The translations under genes were made by a program, and so were the position numbers. Positions 39,329-49,130 of a DNA stretch of 64,000 bases are shown piece after piece (the first letter of the stretch is position 1; each line of letters opens with the position of its first letter). Below the pieces are notes generated by a model. It made no database searches. It was not told where the DNA came from and saw nothing but the letters and a program-made list of their open reading frames with translations. The stretch comes from Agelaius tricolor (taxonomy: Eukaryota > Chordata > Aves > Passeriformes > Icteridae): positions 12,430,001-12,494,000 of the forward strand of contig JALJCS010000004.1 in the NCBI GenBank assembly GCA_023055355.1, read 5' to 3'.

Positions 39329-42300
39329 GTGAGTGCCGGCCTGGGCCGCTGTGCCGCGGAGCGGGGCTGAAACTGGAGCTGAGACAAGACCTTCCTCATT
39401 TCATGTCTTGCCGGTTGTCCCCTCGCTTCTGAAACGCGTGCCTCTGGGTTTTCTTTGGCTAGAGTGTCATGGTGGTATCTGTGAGTACTAGTGCAGTGCC
39501 ACAGAACTAAGCCGATCTTCAGCCTTTAGCCTTACTTTGCTCACCTTATCCACGCCTTGTGGAGTTCAAGGTTTGTGGACTGTGTTAACTAAGAACAAAG
39601 TTTCTGTATTTTCTGTAGTTCAGCAAGTACTTCGTAGACCCCATACAGACAAGGTCAGCCTGATGCCACTGCACAAGGATGTGGGTTGTGTACGAAAAGG
39701 AAAGAGTCAATCAGTCACACCCAAGCATCCACAAAACAGGTATATAAATTAAGGGGCAAGGAGGAAGTGACTTTCACTGTTAGATCACATGCAGCAGTAT
39801 CCTCAGACCTTGTATGTGGAATCAGTGTGGCTGTCCCAGGAAATTTGTTTTTATTGACAGTCTAGAACAACCTTTGACCAAAGCATAGATGCCTCAGGGT
39901 AAGGTTCCCTGGCCCCACCATTGTAGCTGGTTAGATCACAATGACTGCCCATTCACAGTTCTCTAATAACTCCGCTGGGATGTTGTGGGTTAACCCCAGT
40001 AGGCAGATAAGCACAACACAGCTGCCTGCTTATTCCGCTTCCTTGCCCAGTGGGACAGGGGAAGAGAAACATTAAAACCAAGAAAATTAATGGATTGAGA
40101 TAAACATAAGTTTAATAAGAGAAGAAGTGGAGGGAAGAGAAAAAGAACAAAAGTGATGCAAAGGCAGACACCATACAGTTCCTGAGCAAAAGGCAGCTAG
40201 CCCACCTAAACACCCCTCTTCCAGTCTGCAGAACATGATGTTATATGGTACTACTCTTTGATTAGTAGGGGTCATGTCCTGCTTGTTTCCCTTTCTAGTC
40301 TTCTGTGCACTCACAGAATAGTCACATCTGAAACACAGCACCACAAGGGTTGCTATGAGGAAAATAAACTCCATCCCAGCCACAGCCAGCCCAGGGATTC
40401 TTCCCTAAGATTTTTTTCTTTATGCCAGTGTAGCTGTCTACCAAATACCCTCAGGAAGTTTTGCAAGCTTGCCAATACTCCTGCATGTGCTGTTTTACTT
40501 GGAAACCCTGCGAGGAGGCTTACTAAGGCCTGCATGCTGTGGTGCTAACCTTGGGAGACTTAAAATACTGTAACACAGAAGTTTGATGTTCAGAAGCTTC
40601 TCTTCTTTCTTTTCTTTTCTCTCTTTTCTTTTCTTTTCTTTTCTTTTCTTTTCTTTTCTTTTCTTTTCTTTTCTTTTCTTTTCTTTTCTTTTCTTTTCTT
40701 TTCTTTTCTTTTCTTTTCTTTTCTTTTCTTTTCTTTTCTTTTCTTTTCTTCTCCTTTTTTCTTTTTTCCTTTTTTTTTCCCTAACTTCAGAAAGTTTCTT
40801 CTCACTCCTTGTGTGATATAGGAGTGCTGTGAGGAGGTTTCCTGCAGAAAACACTAGGAAGAAACAGTTCCTACAGAACTTCCTGCTTGGAAGTTCACAC
40901 AGATTGTGAGCTGGTATACAGGTCATGATAAACTCTTGGAGAATTCCCTTGCACTTCATGTTACAGAGCATTACAAGGGAAGAGGGCTGTGCAAACAGCA
41001 GCACAGAGGTAAAACTATTCAAGACATCTGAGCAATGCAGAGCACTGCACCTGCCTGCTGGTCTGCTTTCATCCCAAGTGTCCCTCTTCCAGGTGGGAGC
41101 TCACTAAAGTGTTTGCGTTCCCTTCACGACAGGGTGGCAGTGGGTGGGTGATGCACGTATTGTGCAGTGGCAACCTGATCTGAGGCAAAGTGCACAAATC
41201 TACAAATTGTGCTGCTTCCCTGGGGGTCTGATGGACAGAGGGAAGGAAGCATGTGCTGTTGATAAAGACTTGTTTCTGCTAAATCAGGAAGTGAGTGGGG
41301 TAGAAACTTGTACTCCCGTGTGCCCCTCTGTCCCTAGGAAGTATCTGCTGACATCTACTGGCTTAGGGCTGCAGAGATTTTAGGCACAAACTGTCAATAG
41401 CTTTAGCGTAAGTGATGGTATTTTGACTAGTGATTTTGTTTGCTGTGAGCAGTTATTCAGTACAGCCCTTGTGGTGTGACATCAGCCAGGCAGCACTTCT
41501 TGCACTGAGAATCTTCCACAGCTCTTTCAGCAGATCCTAGCTGTGAGTGCTAAGAAGACATGAAAATCATTGTGAGAGATCCATCAGCTGCTTCATCCGT
41601 GGAGCAGAGATTGTTTAAAATCATTGAAAAGGATATTCCCTGTGCTCCTGAATGCAGCACACAGGATCAGCATTCTTTGCACTTGATATGTGTCCTGTGA
41701 GCTTGACTGGAGCTTTGAGTGTCATCTCAGAAATCCTTGCTTTTACAGTGTTTTCATTTGAATGAGTTAAAAAACCCAGGCAATCCCTAAAGGAAAATTT
41801 TCAGTTGATTCCTTAGGGTGAATGACATGGGTTGCTGGCACAGTCTTCAATTGGTAGGAAGCAGCTCTTTCATGTATCTCTGTAAAGAAAGTAATGCTTA
41901 ACCAGAAATGCTTGTGAATAATATAAGTATTTGCATATGGTCACTGTTGTGAGTACGCAAAGTGATGTGTGTTCCTAGCAAAGAAGGAAGATTGGGTTTT
42001 TCGCTGTGGTCTTTGTCAGTCTTTGAGGAAAGGAATGAGGTCTAGGCTGCAAAATAAACTAAGGAAGGCTGGTACCTGGTAGAATTCCTGAATCCTCTAG
42101 TGGTGTAGAACTCTTCTGGTTGTTCAGGGACAAGACTAGAAAACTGTGGCTGGAATAAATAGCATGAGTGTCTTGCTCTATGCAAGAACATTTACCTGCT
42201 TGCATGGATGTGTCTGTGCCAAGGGCCTTCTAGATGCACAGTCTCTGGCTTTTGCTGGGAGCCCATTTTCTTCTGACTCTGTCATACTCAAATGACGAAC

Positions 42301-45300
42301 TGCAGGTGTTTTCTAAGGAGACATGTCAGAAATGCAAACCGTTGCTCATGAAGCAACACTTCATGCTCTGTTTGTCCATGCTGCAGAGTTTAAATGCTGT
42401 GGTGCCCTGGGGCTGTTGCAGTGACCTGCTAGATGTGCATGCAGGTGTTCTTGACTGGGTCTCAGCTGCAGAAGAGGACACTGATAGCAGCTACAGGCGG
42501 CACTAGCTTACCTGGTATTTACTGAGGGCCTGTTTTAACACCAGTGTACTGAGTGAACTGTGGGGTAGCATTGCCTGTATCCTTCCTGTTACTAATGTCA
42601 AAAATACATTAGCAGGCATATCAAGATTGTTCAACCTCCTGGGCAGAGGGCAGCCAGTTTCAGAGGGCTGCAGGTGAGAAACTGGAGCAAGATATAAGCA
42701 GAACATTGATAATGCTGTGCCGGGCACACCATAATCTGAGAAGTGTCACAGATACTGTGACTGATTACTAGCCATGCTGACACTATTAGCTGTTGCAGAC
42801 GTTCAGACTACAGCATCACTGTGGCAATAGTGAGGTAACTGATTGGTCATTTGTACACTGGGAAGCATCCTGAACATTCACTGGATTTTTAGATAAGTGG
42901 AGCCTTCCACTTATCCTCTAAATAAAAGTACTTATTTGCCCTTCAGCTGCTAAATGCATTAGCACGTAATGGAAATACACAGCACCATAGATTAAAGATG
43001 GATATGTTTTTTTCACTTTGGGTTTCCCTGTTCCTTAAGAAGGTGGTGCTAATTTGCCCAGCTGTCTAAACCTTACCAGTGTAACCACCAGGTGAAATGC
43101 TGAAATCCTTATGGTTCATCACTAAATTGGCCTTAATAAGCCTCATAGAAGGCCTTTCATTTAAGAGTTTCACCTTCCAATTCAGAATATTCTGATTCTG
43201 AAACAGTGTATTTCAGTACCCCCCTATATGAAAATCAAGCTGGATAGTTGTTTCTGGTTTTTACAGGTGTTACGAAACAGCATTTTATTTTGTTTCATTG
43301 TTGTATAGGAACTCATGGCATTGTGCTTGAAGAATCTAGAAGAGAGAAAAGAGGAAGAAGATGGCAACAGAAGGAGCATAGAGCAGGCTTTAAATGATGT
43401 GAAAGTAAAGTGTGATTTCGTTCTCCACTGGATGGTCATTTTCCAAGGGGAGACATTTTGTTTTCTCTGTAGCTATTCTAAGACCCAGCCATCTATTGGG
43501 TGGATGCTCTATTTCCCAGGAGAAGAGTGTTTTCCCTGTATTCATCACAATATGTTACACTACCAAAGAGAGGGAAGAGGGAGAGTCTCCAAAGACCTGA
43601 TCCTCATTCCTCGATCAGCTGAACATCTCTGGAAGACCAAGGGTGAAATTTTTATGCAGAGGAATAGTAGGCAGCCCCAGCTGCCTATGTTATTCTGGCT
43701 ACACTTATGTATCTTGTATGATATGCACTGAACTTGTATGATATGGACTGAACTGCATTATTGAATTTTCTGGATTGAGAGTTGAGTAAACACAGGAACA
43801 TTTGATTCTGTCTTAAGAAGGGGAATGTATGCTAAGCTGCACCTCATTTATAGAGCATGAAATTACTTCTGCTCTAAGGAGCATCGCTAGGCACTTCTGT
43901 TACAGAAATGTCAGTAAGAGCTTGAGGGGGCTTTAGAGACTTGGCCTGATGCTACTTTCTTTTGGAGGCTTTCTCTTCCTACCACGTACTTGTCTCTGGC
44001 TTGCTTTAAAAGCAGTCAAAGTCTTGCTACTGAAGGAAAAGATCTGTTTCTTGTTACAAATGGTTAATTTCAGCTGAAAACAGATTTTTTTATATAAATA
44101 GGCATCTTGGAATCTTCTCTCACTCTTTTCCATCCAGACATCAGCAGGTAGATCATATCTGTGCTCCCTTAAGGGGTAGAGACATGTTTCTGAAGAGATG
44201 GAGAAAATCAGTAAAATTCAACCAAAACATAGCACTAAAAGCCTGAAAGAGCAATGTCTGAAATGTTTATGGTCTGTTGAGCAGGGAGGAGACATTCTTC
44301 TGCTTTATCCATAGGCACATGCTGATATGATTAAACAGCAGCTGTCAGAAAAAATTACTGAGCTTCAGTTACTTCTTCGGGAGGAAGAGAGTCTGGCAAA
44401 AATCTTCATTGATGAAAAGACTCAGCAAGCTCTGGGAACACATGATCAGCATTTGAGGTCCTGTGAAGAACAGCTTGAAGCCCTCGAGACCTTCACACAT
44501 TGAATCAGACAAATACAACAGGACAGTGATCCTATTAATTTGCTGGAGGTGATATTGTATGGTCTCTTTCTACCTCTTACCCTGACAGTCCTTGGTAAAT
44601 TTCTCTAGTGATGTCTTCTATAGATCCTTCTGTTTGTAAGCAGCATCTTCCTAAGCGCTTTTTAATTTGCTTTGTGTTGCTGTTTTGGTGAACAAATTTG
44701 GTTCCTGATTTTTGAGCAGGTCTTCCTGCTGTGGCATTAATTTCAGGTCTGTATGAAATTCATGTTAATGTTAAGCATAGATGGAAAAGACATGTCTCTT
44801 AATCTTGAAGACAAATGCTGTATCAAGTCTTTCCTTGTCCAGTGTAATATGAAGATATGAGAAAAGCCAGTCCTCAGGCAACCTCAGGAGGGAAGTTAAA
44901 ATCTGTAAATTCCTTAATTGCAAGAAATCCTAATCACTGTAAGCCTCCACTTCACTGGAGGGAGCAATGCTGTTCTTTTTTCCTACAGGCGATAATCTTC
45001 ACCTTCCTTGGAAAGATTATGTTGCCATGTGCTTATGCCCTGACACCAGACAAAAGATGCAGTTTCTTACAGGATGATGCCTCTGGAGCATTTTTGCATC
45101 CTTGCAATGTGTCAGACTGGAGTTTCCATTGCTGTGATATGGCCCTGGCATTCTGCTGTGTGTGCTAGCAACACACCTACACACAGGAGCCGCTCTTTGT
45201 GATTTTGTGGAGATTTTCTTGTGGGGAAGTTGGATTTTATTCTTCAAATTGTTTTTAGAACTTAATAGTTTGATTTGCCATTGATGGGATTTCCCACAAA

Positions 45301-48300
45301 GGGTCCTGGCTAGGCAAAACTCATTTCCATCTTGGAGGGATCTCTTTAACTGTGGCTGTTGCGTTCTCCATGTCTGGGATGGCTCCACTGGCAGGAGGAG
45401 GTAATGGGCAGGCTAATGAGCTAAAAGGCAGGCTGATCTCAGCAAAGTTTGCCTGTTATGGCCCATAGGTTTACCTCATGTTGGAGCTGTCCTTGCTCTG
45501 TGGTGTATGGGAGCTGGGATGGAAGAGTCCTTTCATGTCACAGTCTCTGCTAATTGTAGTGTTTGGCTTTCTGCTCTCAGAAGTACACAGAAATTGAGAA
45601 GGAAATTGGGGAATCCAGACAACCATTAGAAAAGTGGCATCCAATACTGCTCTCGTTTGAACACTTACTTAACCATTATAAACACTTCATCAGAGCTCTG
45701 CAGTCCATTCTACAGAAACCATTGGAAGCCCAGCTTAAAGAAGGAACCTGGGAGAGCTCTGAATTTTGCTTTCTTCTGCTCTCTTTGCAAATAAAGTGTA
45801 CTTTTTAAGTAAGAACAGGACTTTTTACCAAATCATCTGGAGAAACAACAGTGTTTCAGGCATGGGTACTGCTTTCTGTCAGCATGGGTGTAATGCTGTT
45901 ATAGGTGATTTAGGTGATAGAGTGGTGATTTAGGAACTAAGAGATTTCTCTTCCAACTCTGAAGATGATCTTTGGTTTGTCTGTTGCTTTTTTCCCCCCC
46001 AGTTCCATCAGGTATTTCAATACAATTTAATGTAGACCATCACACCTATAGAATGTATCGATTCTCTCAGTTACAATTGAATGCAAGTGCTCTGGCATTG
46101 GAGTACCTCTAAAATTTGAAAGCTTTTTTTAATTGATGTACCTGGTGATCTGCCTCAGTCTGAAAAAAATTGATGATTTTTAGTACTGTAAAGCTGAACT
46201 GACATGTTCTATTTAGAAATCCTTTCATCTTTGAGCTATTAGTTCATCCTTCAATGACCTTTGGCATAATGAAGGCAAGCAGTTTTTCCTAATGTGGCAC
46301 AGAGGCACAAAGCTAAATAACCATGGGAAAATCCTGCTGCTCTTTGAGTGAGCAGGCAACACTGGCCATCACATTTCACCCAGCTGCCTTTTAAGCCCTT
46401 ATCAGAGAATTGCCACTGAAAAGACAGTAGCAGTTGCTGGGGCAAATAGTCGGATCTGATCTGAAAGACTGCAGGATGTGTGTAGGACAGCTAGAAAGCA
46501 TCATAGAGGTGCTCTGCAGCAAGCACCTGCAGCTATCTTCAGCTGGCCCTCTGATAAGGGCCAGTTTTAAAGGAATCAGGTCTGATTACTTGGTGTTGTG
46601 CTCAATTGTGTATTTCTGTGGGAACACTAGTCCAGCATCTCTATGCTATACAAAGAGCATAATGCTGAAAGCATAGAATGAGTAGCCCCTCCCCAGAAAA
46701 AGTAACATAGTTAGTAACATAGTTTGTCCATGAAGTTGGAAAATGATTGTTGAAAAACTGGCAGACTCCCTAAGCTGTCCCTTTTCATCTTTGCCCAGAC
46801 GTTTTCAGTAGCCTTAATCTCACTGCAAAGAAGGAGCCTGGGACAGTGCTGAAAACCTTGACTCCTGTTGATCGGTTGCTTTTCTTAAAATGTAAGTATG
46901 ATTATGCTAGAGTCCTAGAATCTCCTGAGCTGGAATGGACCCACAAAAATCACTAGGGTCCAACTCCTGGGCCTGCACAGTACCACATATCTGAGAGCGT
47001 TGTCCAAGTGCTTCTTGAGCTCTGTCAGGGTTGGTGCTGTGATCACTTCCTTGGGGAGCCTATTCCAGTGCCCAAACACCCTCTGGGGAACCTTTCCTAA
47101 CCTCTTCCTAATCTCAGCCCTGCTTGACAGAATTTTCATTCCCTCAGGTCCTGTCATTGTCACCACAGAGAAGAGATCAGTGCCTGCCCCTTCTCTCCCC
47201 CTCACAAGGAAGATGTAAACTACAGTGAGGTCTCCCTTTAGTCTCCTCCAGGCTGAACAGACCACAGGACTGTAACACTCTGTGTATGGCTTCTCCTTAT
47301 CCCATCACCATGAGTGATCCAGATTAGAAATGTGTGGAGGCACCAGTGTTGGTGCCCTGCTGTGATTCCCTTGGCATGCCTTTTGCAGTGTCTCTGGAGC
47401 TGTGGGCTCTGTGGCTCCCTGAATCCTGACCCTCAGCCCAAATGGCAGCTTAGTGCTGTGGCAGAGGTGCGCATCACGTTGGTGCCCTACGTTAGAAAGG
47501 TGTGGGGACAGCAGTGTTGGTTCACTGCTTTATGCACTTAGCATACATTTTCCAGCCCCAGTGTCCCTGGAGATGTAGGCTTTGTGGCTAGCTGAATCCC
47601 ATCCCTACCTAATGTACAGTCAGCAATGTTGGGTCCCTGTCTTGCTCTGACTGGAATGCCTTTTCCAGACCCAGTGTCCTTGGACTTGTGGGCTTTCTAG
47701 CTGAGCCCTAACTCAGAATGTAAAGCAACCTTGGTGCTGTGGCTGAGGTCCCCATCACCATGGTTGGCCCAGATCACAAAAGGTGTGGAGGCAGCAATAT
47801 TAGTGGCCTGCTCTGACTGCCTCGGCATGCCTTTTCCAGCCCATGTTCCTGGGACCGCAGGCTTTCTGACTGTCCCAAGGCACTTCAAACTGTGAGCTCC
47901 TTTGCAGGTGTTCTATAACCTGGACTTTTTCCAAGGGTCATGAGAAATGTAGCAAGTATGATTATGGCTTTTACTGCAGATGCAAGATCACCAACCTGGG
48001 AATATGACAGCATTCACCCAAAACTGAAATTGTCAGAAGACCACCTTGAAGTAAGCTGTAGCTGGAGGAGAATACTTTGCCCCTGTAGTCCCCAGAGATC
48101 TGATAAATTATGGCAAGTGCTAAGCAGAGAGGCATTCCTTTCTGGGAGCCATTACTGGGAAGTTGACGTGCTTCGTGCTGGAGAGAGGCAGTGGATTGGC
48201 GCAGCCTACCCGACCATTGGCAGGAAAGGAGACTCTGAAGGCTGTCGACTGGGCTGGAATAGAGCATCTTGGTGCCTTAAGAAGTTTGATTTTGAATACT

Positions 48301-48515
48301 GGGCATTTCACAAGGGAGAGAGAATCCCCATCCTGGTAGAAGATGATCCTGATTGCATTGGCATTTTTCTAGATTATGAAGCAGGAATCCTTTCATTCTA
48401 CAACGTTAGCAATGGCATGGCTCATTTGCACACCTTCTGCTGCAAATTCACAGAACCAGTTTATCCAGCCCTGAGACTCTGGGAAGGGTCCATTAGAACA
48501 TGCAAACTAACGTAA
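39174..48515 (+). CDS. TRIM14: TRIM14, tripartite motif protein 14; frame interrupted, possible pseudogene
   Basis: TRIM14 is a RING-less TRIM adaptor; in mammals its PRY-SPRY domain binds MAVS at mitochondria and it stabilises cGAS in antiviral signalling. Homologous exons in order: 39174-39328 (B-box), 43309-43404 (96 nt) and 44315-44548 (234 nt) coiled-coil exons of canonical TRIM size, 45581-45744 or -45795, 46809-46891, and 47980-48515 (PRY-SPRY, TAA). Three problems are seen: exon 1 ends phase 2 while exon 2 begins phase 0; exon 3 has an in-frame TGA at 44501-44503; the expected end of exon 4 lacks a GT donor. As read, the DNA encodes only a short truncated protein. The PRY-SPRY exon is intact, so recent inactivation, assembly error or an alternative isoform are all possible. 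Identity is firm; functionality is doubtful. Confidence 0.88.
39981..40395. mobile_element. ERV LTR-like element (approximate ends)
   Basis: It starts TGTTGTGGGTTAACCCCAGT and ends AACTCCATCCCAGCC...CCAGGG. This opening and closing resemble a common avian ERV LTR type I know as beginning with GGTTTAACCCCAGC and ending with a CCAGGACA-like sequence. Orientation and target duplication were not resolved. Confidence 0.6.
40599..40790. repeat. (TTTTC)n microsatellite
   Basis: A pentanucleotide TTTTC run, uninterrupted from about 40623 to 40750 (around 25 units), with imperfect pyrimidine-rich flanks. The open frames across it (Phe/Ser/Leu or Lys/Arg/Glu repeats) are artefacts. Confidence 0.97.
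43309..43404 (+). CDS. TRIM14: TRIM14 exon 2, coiled coil (96 nt)
   Basis: Exactly 96 nt, the canonical size of the second TRIM exon, bounded by TTGTATAG and GTAAAG. It encodes [18 protein letters not shown] and [14 protein letters not shown], a charged helix. The codon just before the acceptor in this frame would be TAG, so the exon cannot extend leftward. Confidence 0.88.
43405..44314 (+). other. TRIM14 intron 2, nothing else recognised
   Basis: About 0.9 kb. A 21-bp-period duplication (CTTGTATGATATGCACTGAA, about 43713-43752) is present; the 43315-43731 open frame is exon 2 read through its donor. Confidence 0.8.
44315..44548 (+). CDS. TRIM14: TRIM14 exon 3, coiled coil (234 nt) with an in-frame stop
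   Basis: Exactly 234 nt (78 codons), the canonical third TRIM exon, bounded by ATCCATAG and GTGATA. It reads [20 protein letters not shown] through [12 protein letters not shown], then TGA (44501-44503, codon 63), then [15 protein letters not shown] in the same frame. In the human protein, as I recall it, the aligned residue is Arg, so a CGA-to-TGA transition would explain the stop. Confidence 0.88.
44549..45580 (+). other. TRIM14 intron 3, nothing else recognised
   Basis: About 1 kb. Frames on either strand (for example 44857-45168) have no family signature. Confidence 0.8.
45581..45795 (+). CDS. TRIM14: TRIM14 exon 4, linker before PRY-SPRY (3' end uncertain)
   Basis: Acceptor TCTGCTCTCAG, phase 0. 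It encodes [19 protein letters not shown], then [20 protein letters not shown] and [15 protein letters not shown], matching the TRIM14 linker. In mammals the exon ends about here (position ~45744), but this DNA reads GAAGGAACCTGG with no GT. The first in-frame-compatible GT is at 45796 (AAAGTGTAC, a poor donor), which would add about 17 residues absent from mammals; an in-frame TAA follows at 45806. Confidence 0.75.
45796..46808 (+). other. TRIM14 intron 4, nothing else recognised
   Basis: About 1 kb of AT-rich DNA with no recognised repeat or gene. Confidence 0.75.
46809..46891 (+). CDS. TRIM14: TRIM14 exon 5, linker
   Basis: 83 nt between GTTTTCAG and GTAAGT, phase 2 in and phase 1 out. 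It encodes [20 protein letters not shown] and DRLLFLK, aligning to the PGTxLKT and LLLKY segment of mammalian TRIM14; the last base joins the next exon to make the Tyr codon. Confidence 0.85.
46905..47275 (-). mobile_element. CR1 LINE fragment (3' end) in TRIM14 intron 5
   Basis: The minus strand encodes CR1 ORF2 C-terminal remnants ([20 protein letters not shown] and flanking pieces), while the plus strand begins with the CR1 3'-end complement (TCCTAGAATCTCCTGAGCTG). The right edge reads CTCCAGGCTGAACAGACCAC. Confidence 0.88.
47300..47880. repeat. Degenerate tandem array, unit about 167 bp, in TRIM14 intron 5
   Basis: Four diverged copies are aligned by the box GGCATGCCTTTTCCAG at 47373, 47540, 47653 and 47824 (spacings 167, 113, 171, so one copy is shortened). 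Each is followed by a C-C-AGTGTCCCTGGA and GTGGGCTTT-like stretch, and three are preceded by GAAAGGTGTGGAGGCAGCA-like sequence. The array ends about 100 bp before the PRY-SPRY exon. Family unknown to me. Confidence 0.8.
47980..48515 (+). CDS. TRIM14: TRIM14 exon 6, PRY-SPRY domain and stop
   Basis: Acceptor TTTTACTGCAG; the exon begins AT to complete a Tyr codon ([19 protein letters not shown]) and runs 178 uninterrupted codons to TAA at 48513-48515. SPRY landmarks are [20 protein letters not shown], the [18 protein letters not shown] stretch and [18 protein letters not shown], ending [10 protein letters not shown]. The order and spacing are those of TRIM14, whose PRY-SPRY mediates MAVS binding in mammals. 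This exon alone shows no damage. Confidence 0.95.
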
Positions 48516-49130
48516 GAAATAAGCCTACTAGTTCATGCTTTTTCTGCTAATGCCACTTCAGCAATTTTCTACATGAATTCATCTCTGTTGTATCAAAGTT
48601 GTAATTATGATGCTTTTAGAAGGTAACATAAGTTTAGGAAAACCAACTGTGATTTTTAATGTGTATTTTTTTTTTAATGAGGGAAGGTGACCTCACTTTT
48701 ATAAGTGATGTCGATATACTAGTCAAAGTGCAGTATATACTATTGTTGTACTTTTTTCAACTTGTAACAGTAAGTTCAAGAAAATCAACTGTATTTTTTA
48801 AATGTATATGTGTTTTTCAATGGGGAAAGATGATTTGATTTATAAATGGTGTTGCTGTACTACCTGAAGTGCCGTATGTAGTATTTTTCAACTCGCAAAA
48901 TGGAAGAAGTCAGGTTGAAAGATACATATTACAACTCAGACTGGAACACGGATATTGACTTTTTGAAATTTTTTTTAATGAACTCCCTCCCCTTATCAGC
49001 CTGGAGAGGCTGCAATTGTGTATGGCAACAGGTTTAGTTTGGTTCAAGCTTCAAGATTTTATACTGCATATTGTTATCATTAACAAGGTCAGATTTGAAT
49101 AATAAATGCACTAAGTGAATTAGCTCATAT
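48516..49130 (+). other. TRIM14: Probable TRIM14 3' UTR with an internal duplication
   Basis: AU-rich sequence to AATAAA at 49101-49106, the best polyadenylation signal. Two diverged tandem copies of about 130 bp occur at 48630-48767 and 48772-48898, each opening AAGTT(T/C)A(A/G)GAAAA and closing TTTTTTCAACT-G-A. Confidence 0.55.
49101..49106 (+). terminator. TRIM14: Candidate TRIM14 polyadenylation signal
   Basis: AATAAA about 590 bp after the stop codon, the first canonical hexamer there. Confidence 0.5.

Larger units (their letters stand above)
39329..43308 (+). other. TRIM14 intron 1
   Basis: A 4-kb intron holding an ERV LTR-like block (about 39981-40395) and a long TTTTC microsatellite (about 40599-40790). 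No other gene was recognised. Confidence 0.75.

Noticed and set aside
38553..39399. Long antisense open frames (178 and 193 codons) across the TRIM14 promoter
   Set aside because: They arise from GC-rich sequence poor in stop codons and from the CACGGC repeat; no domain or splice partner was found.
40495..41022. Lys/Arg/Glu-rich or Phe/Ser/Leu-rich open frames
   Set aside because: Translation of the TTTTC microsatellite, not a gene.
43315..43731. 138-codon frame starting in TRIM14 exon 2
   Set aside because: Only the first part (to 43404) is exon; the remainder is intron read through a GTAAAG donor.
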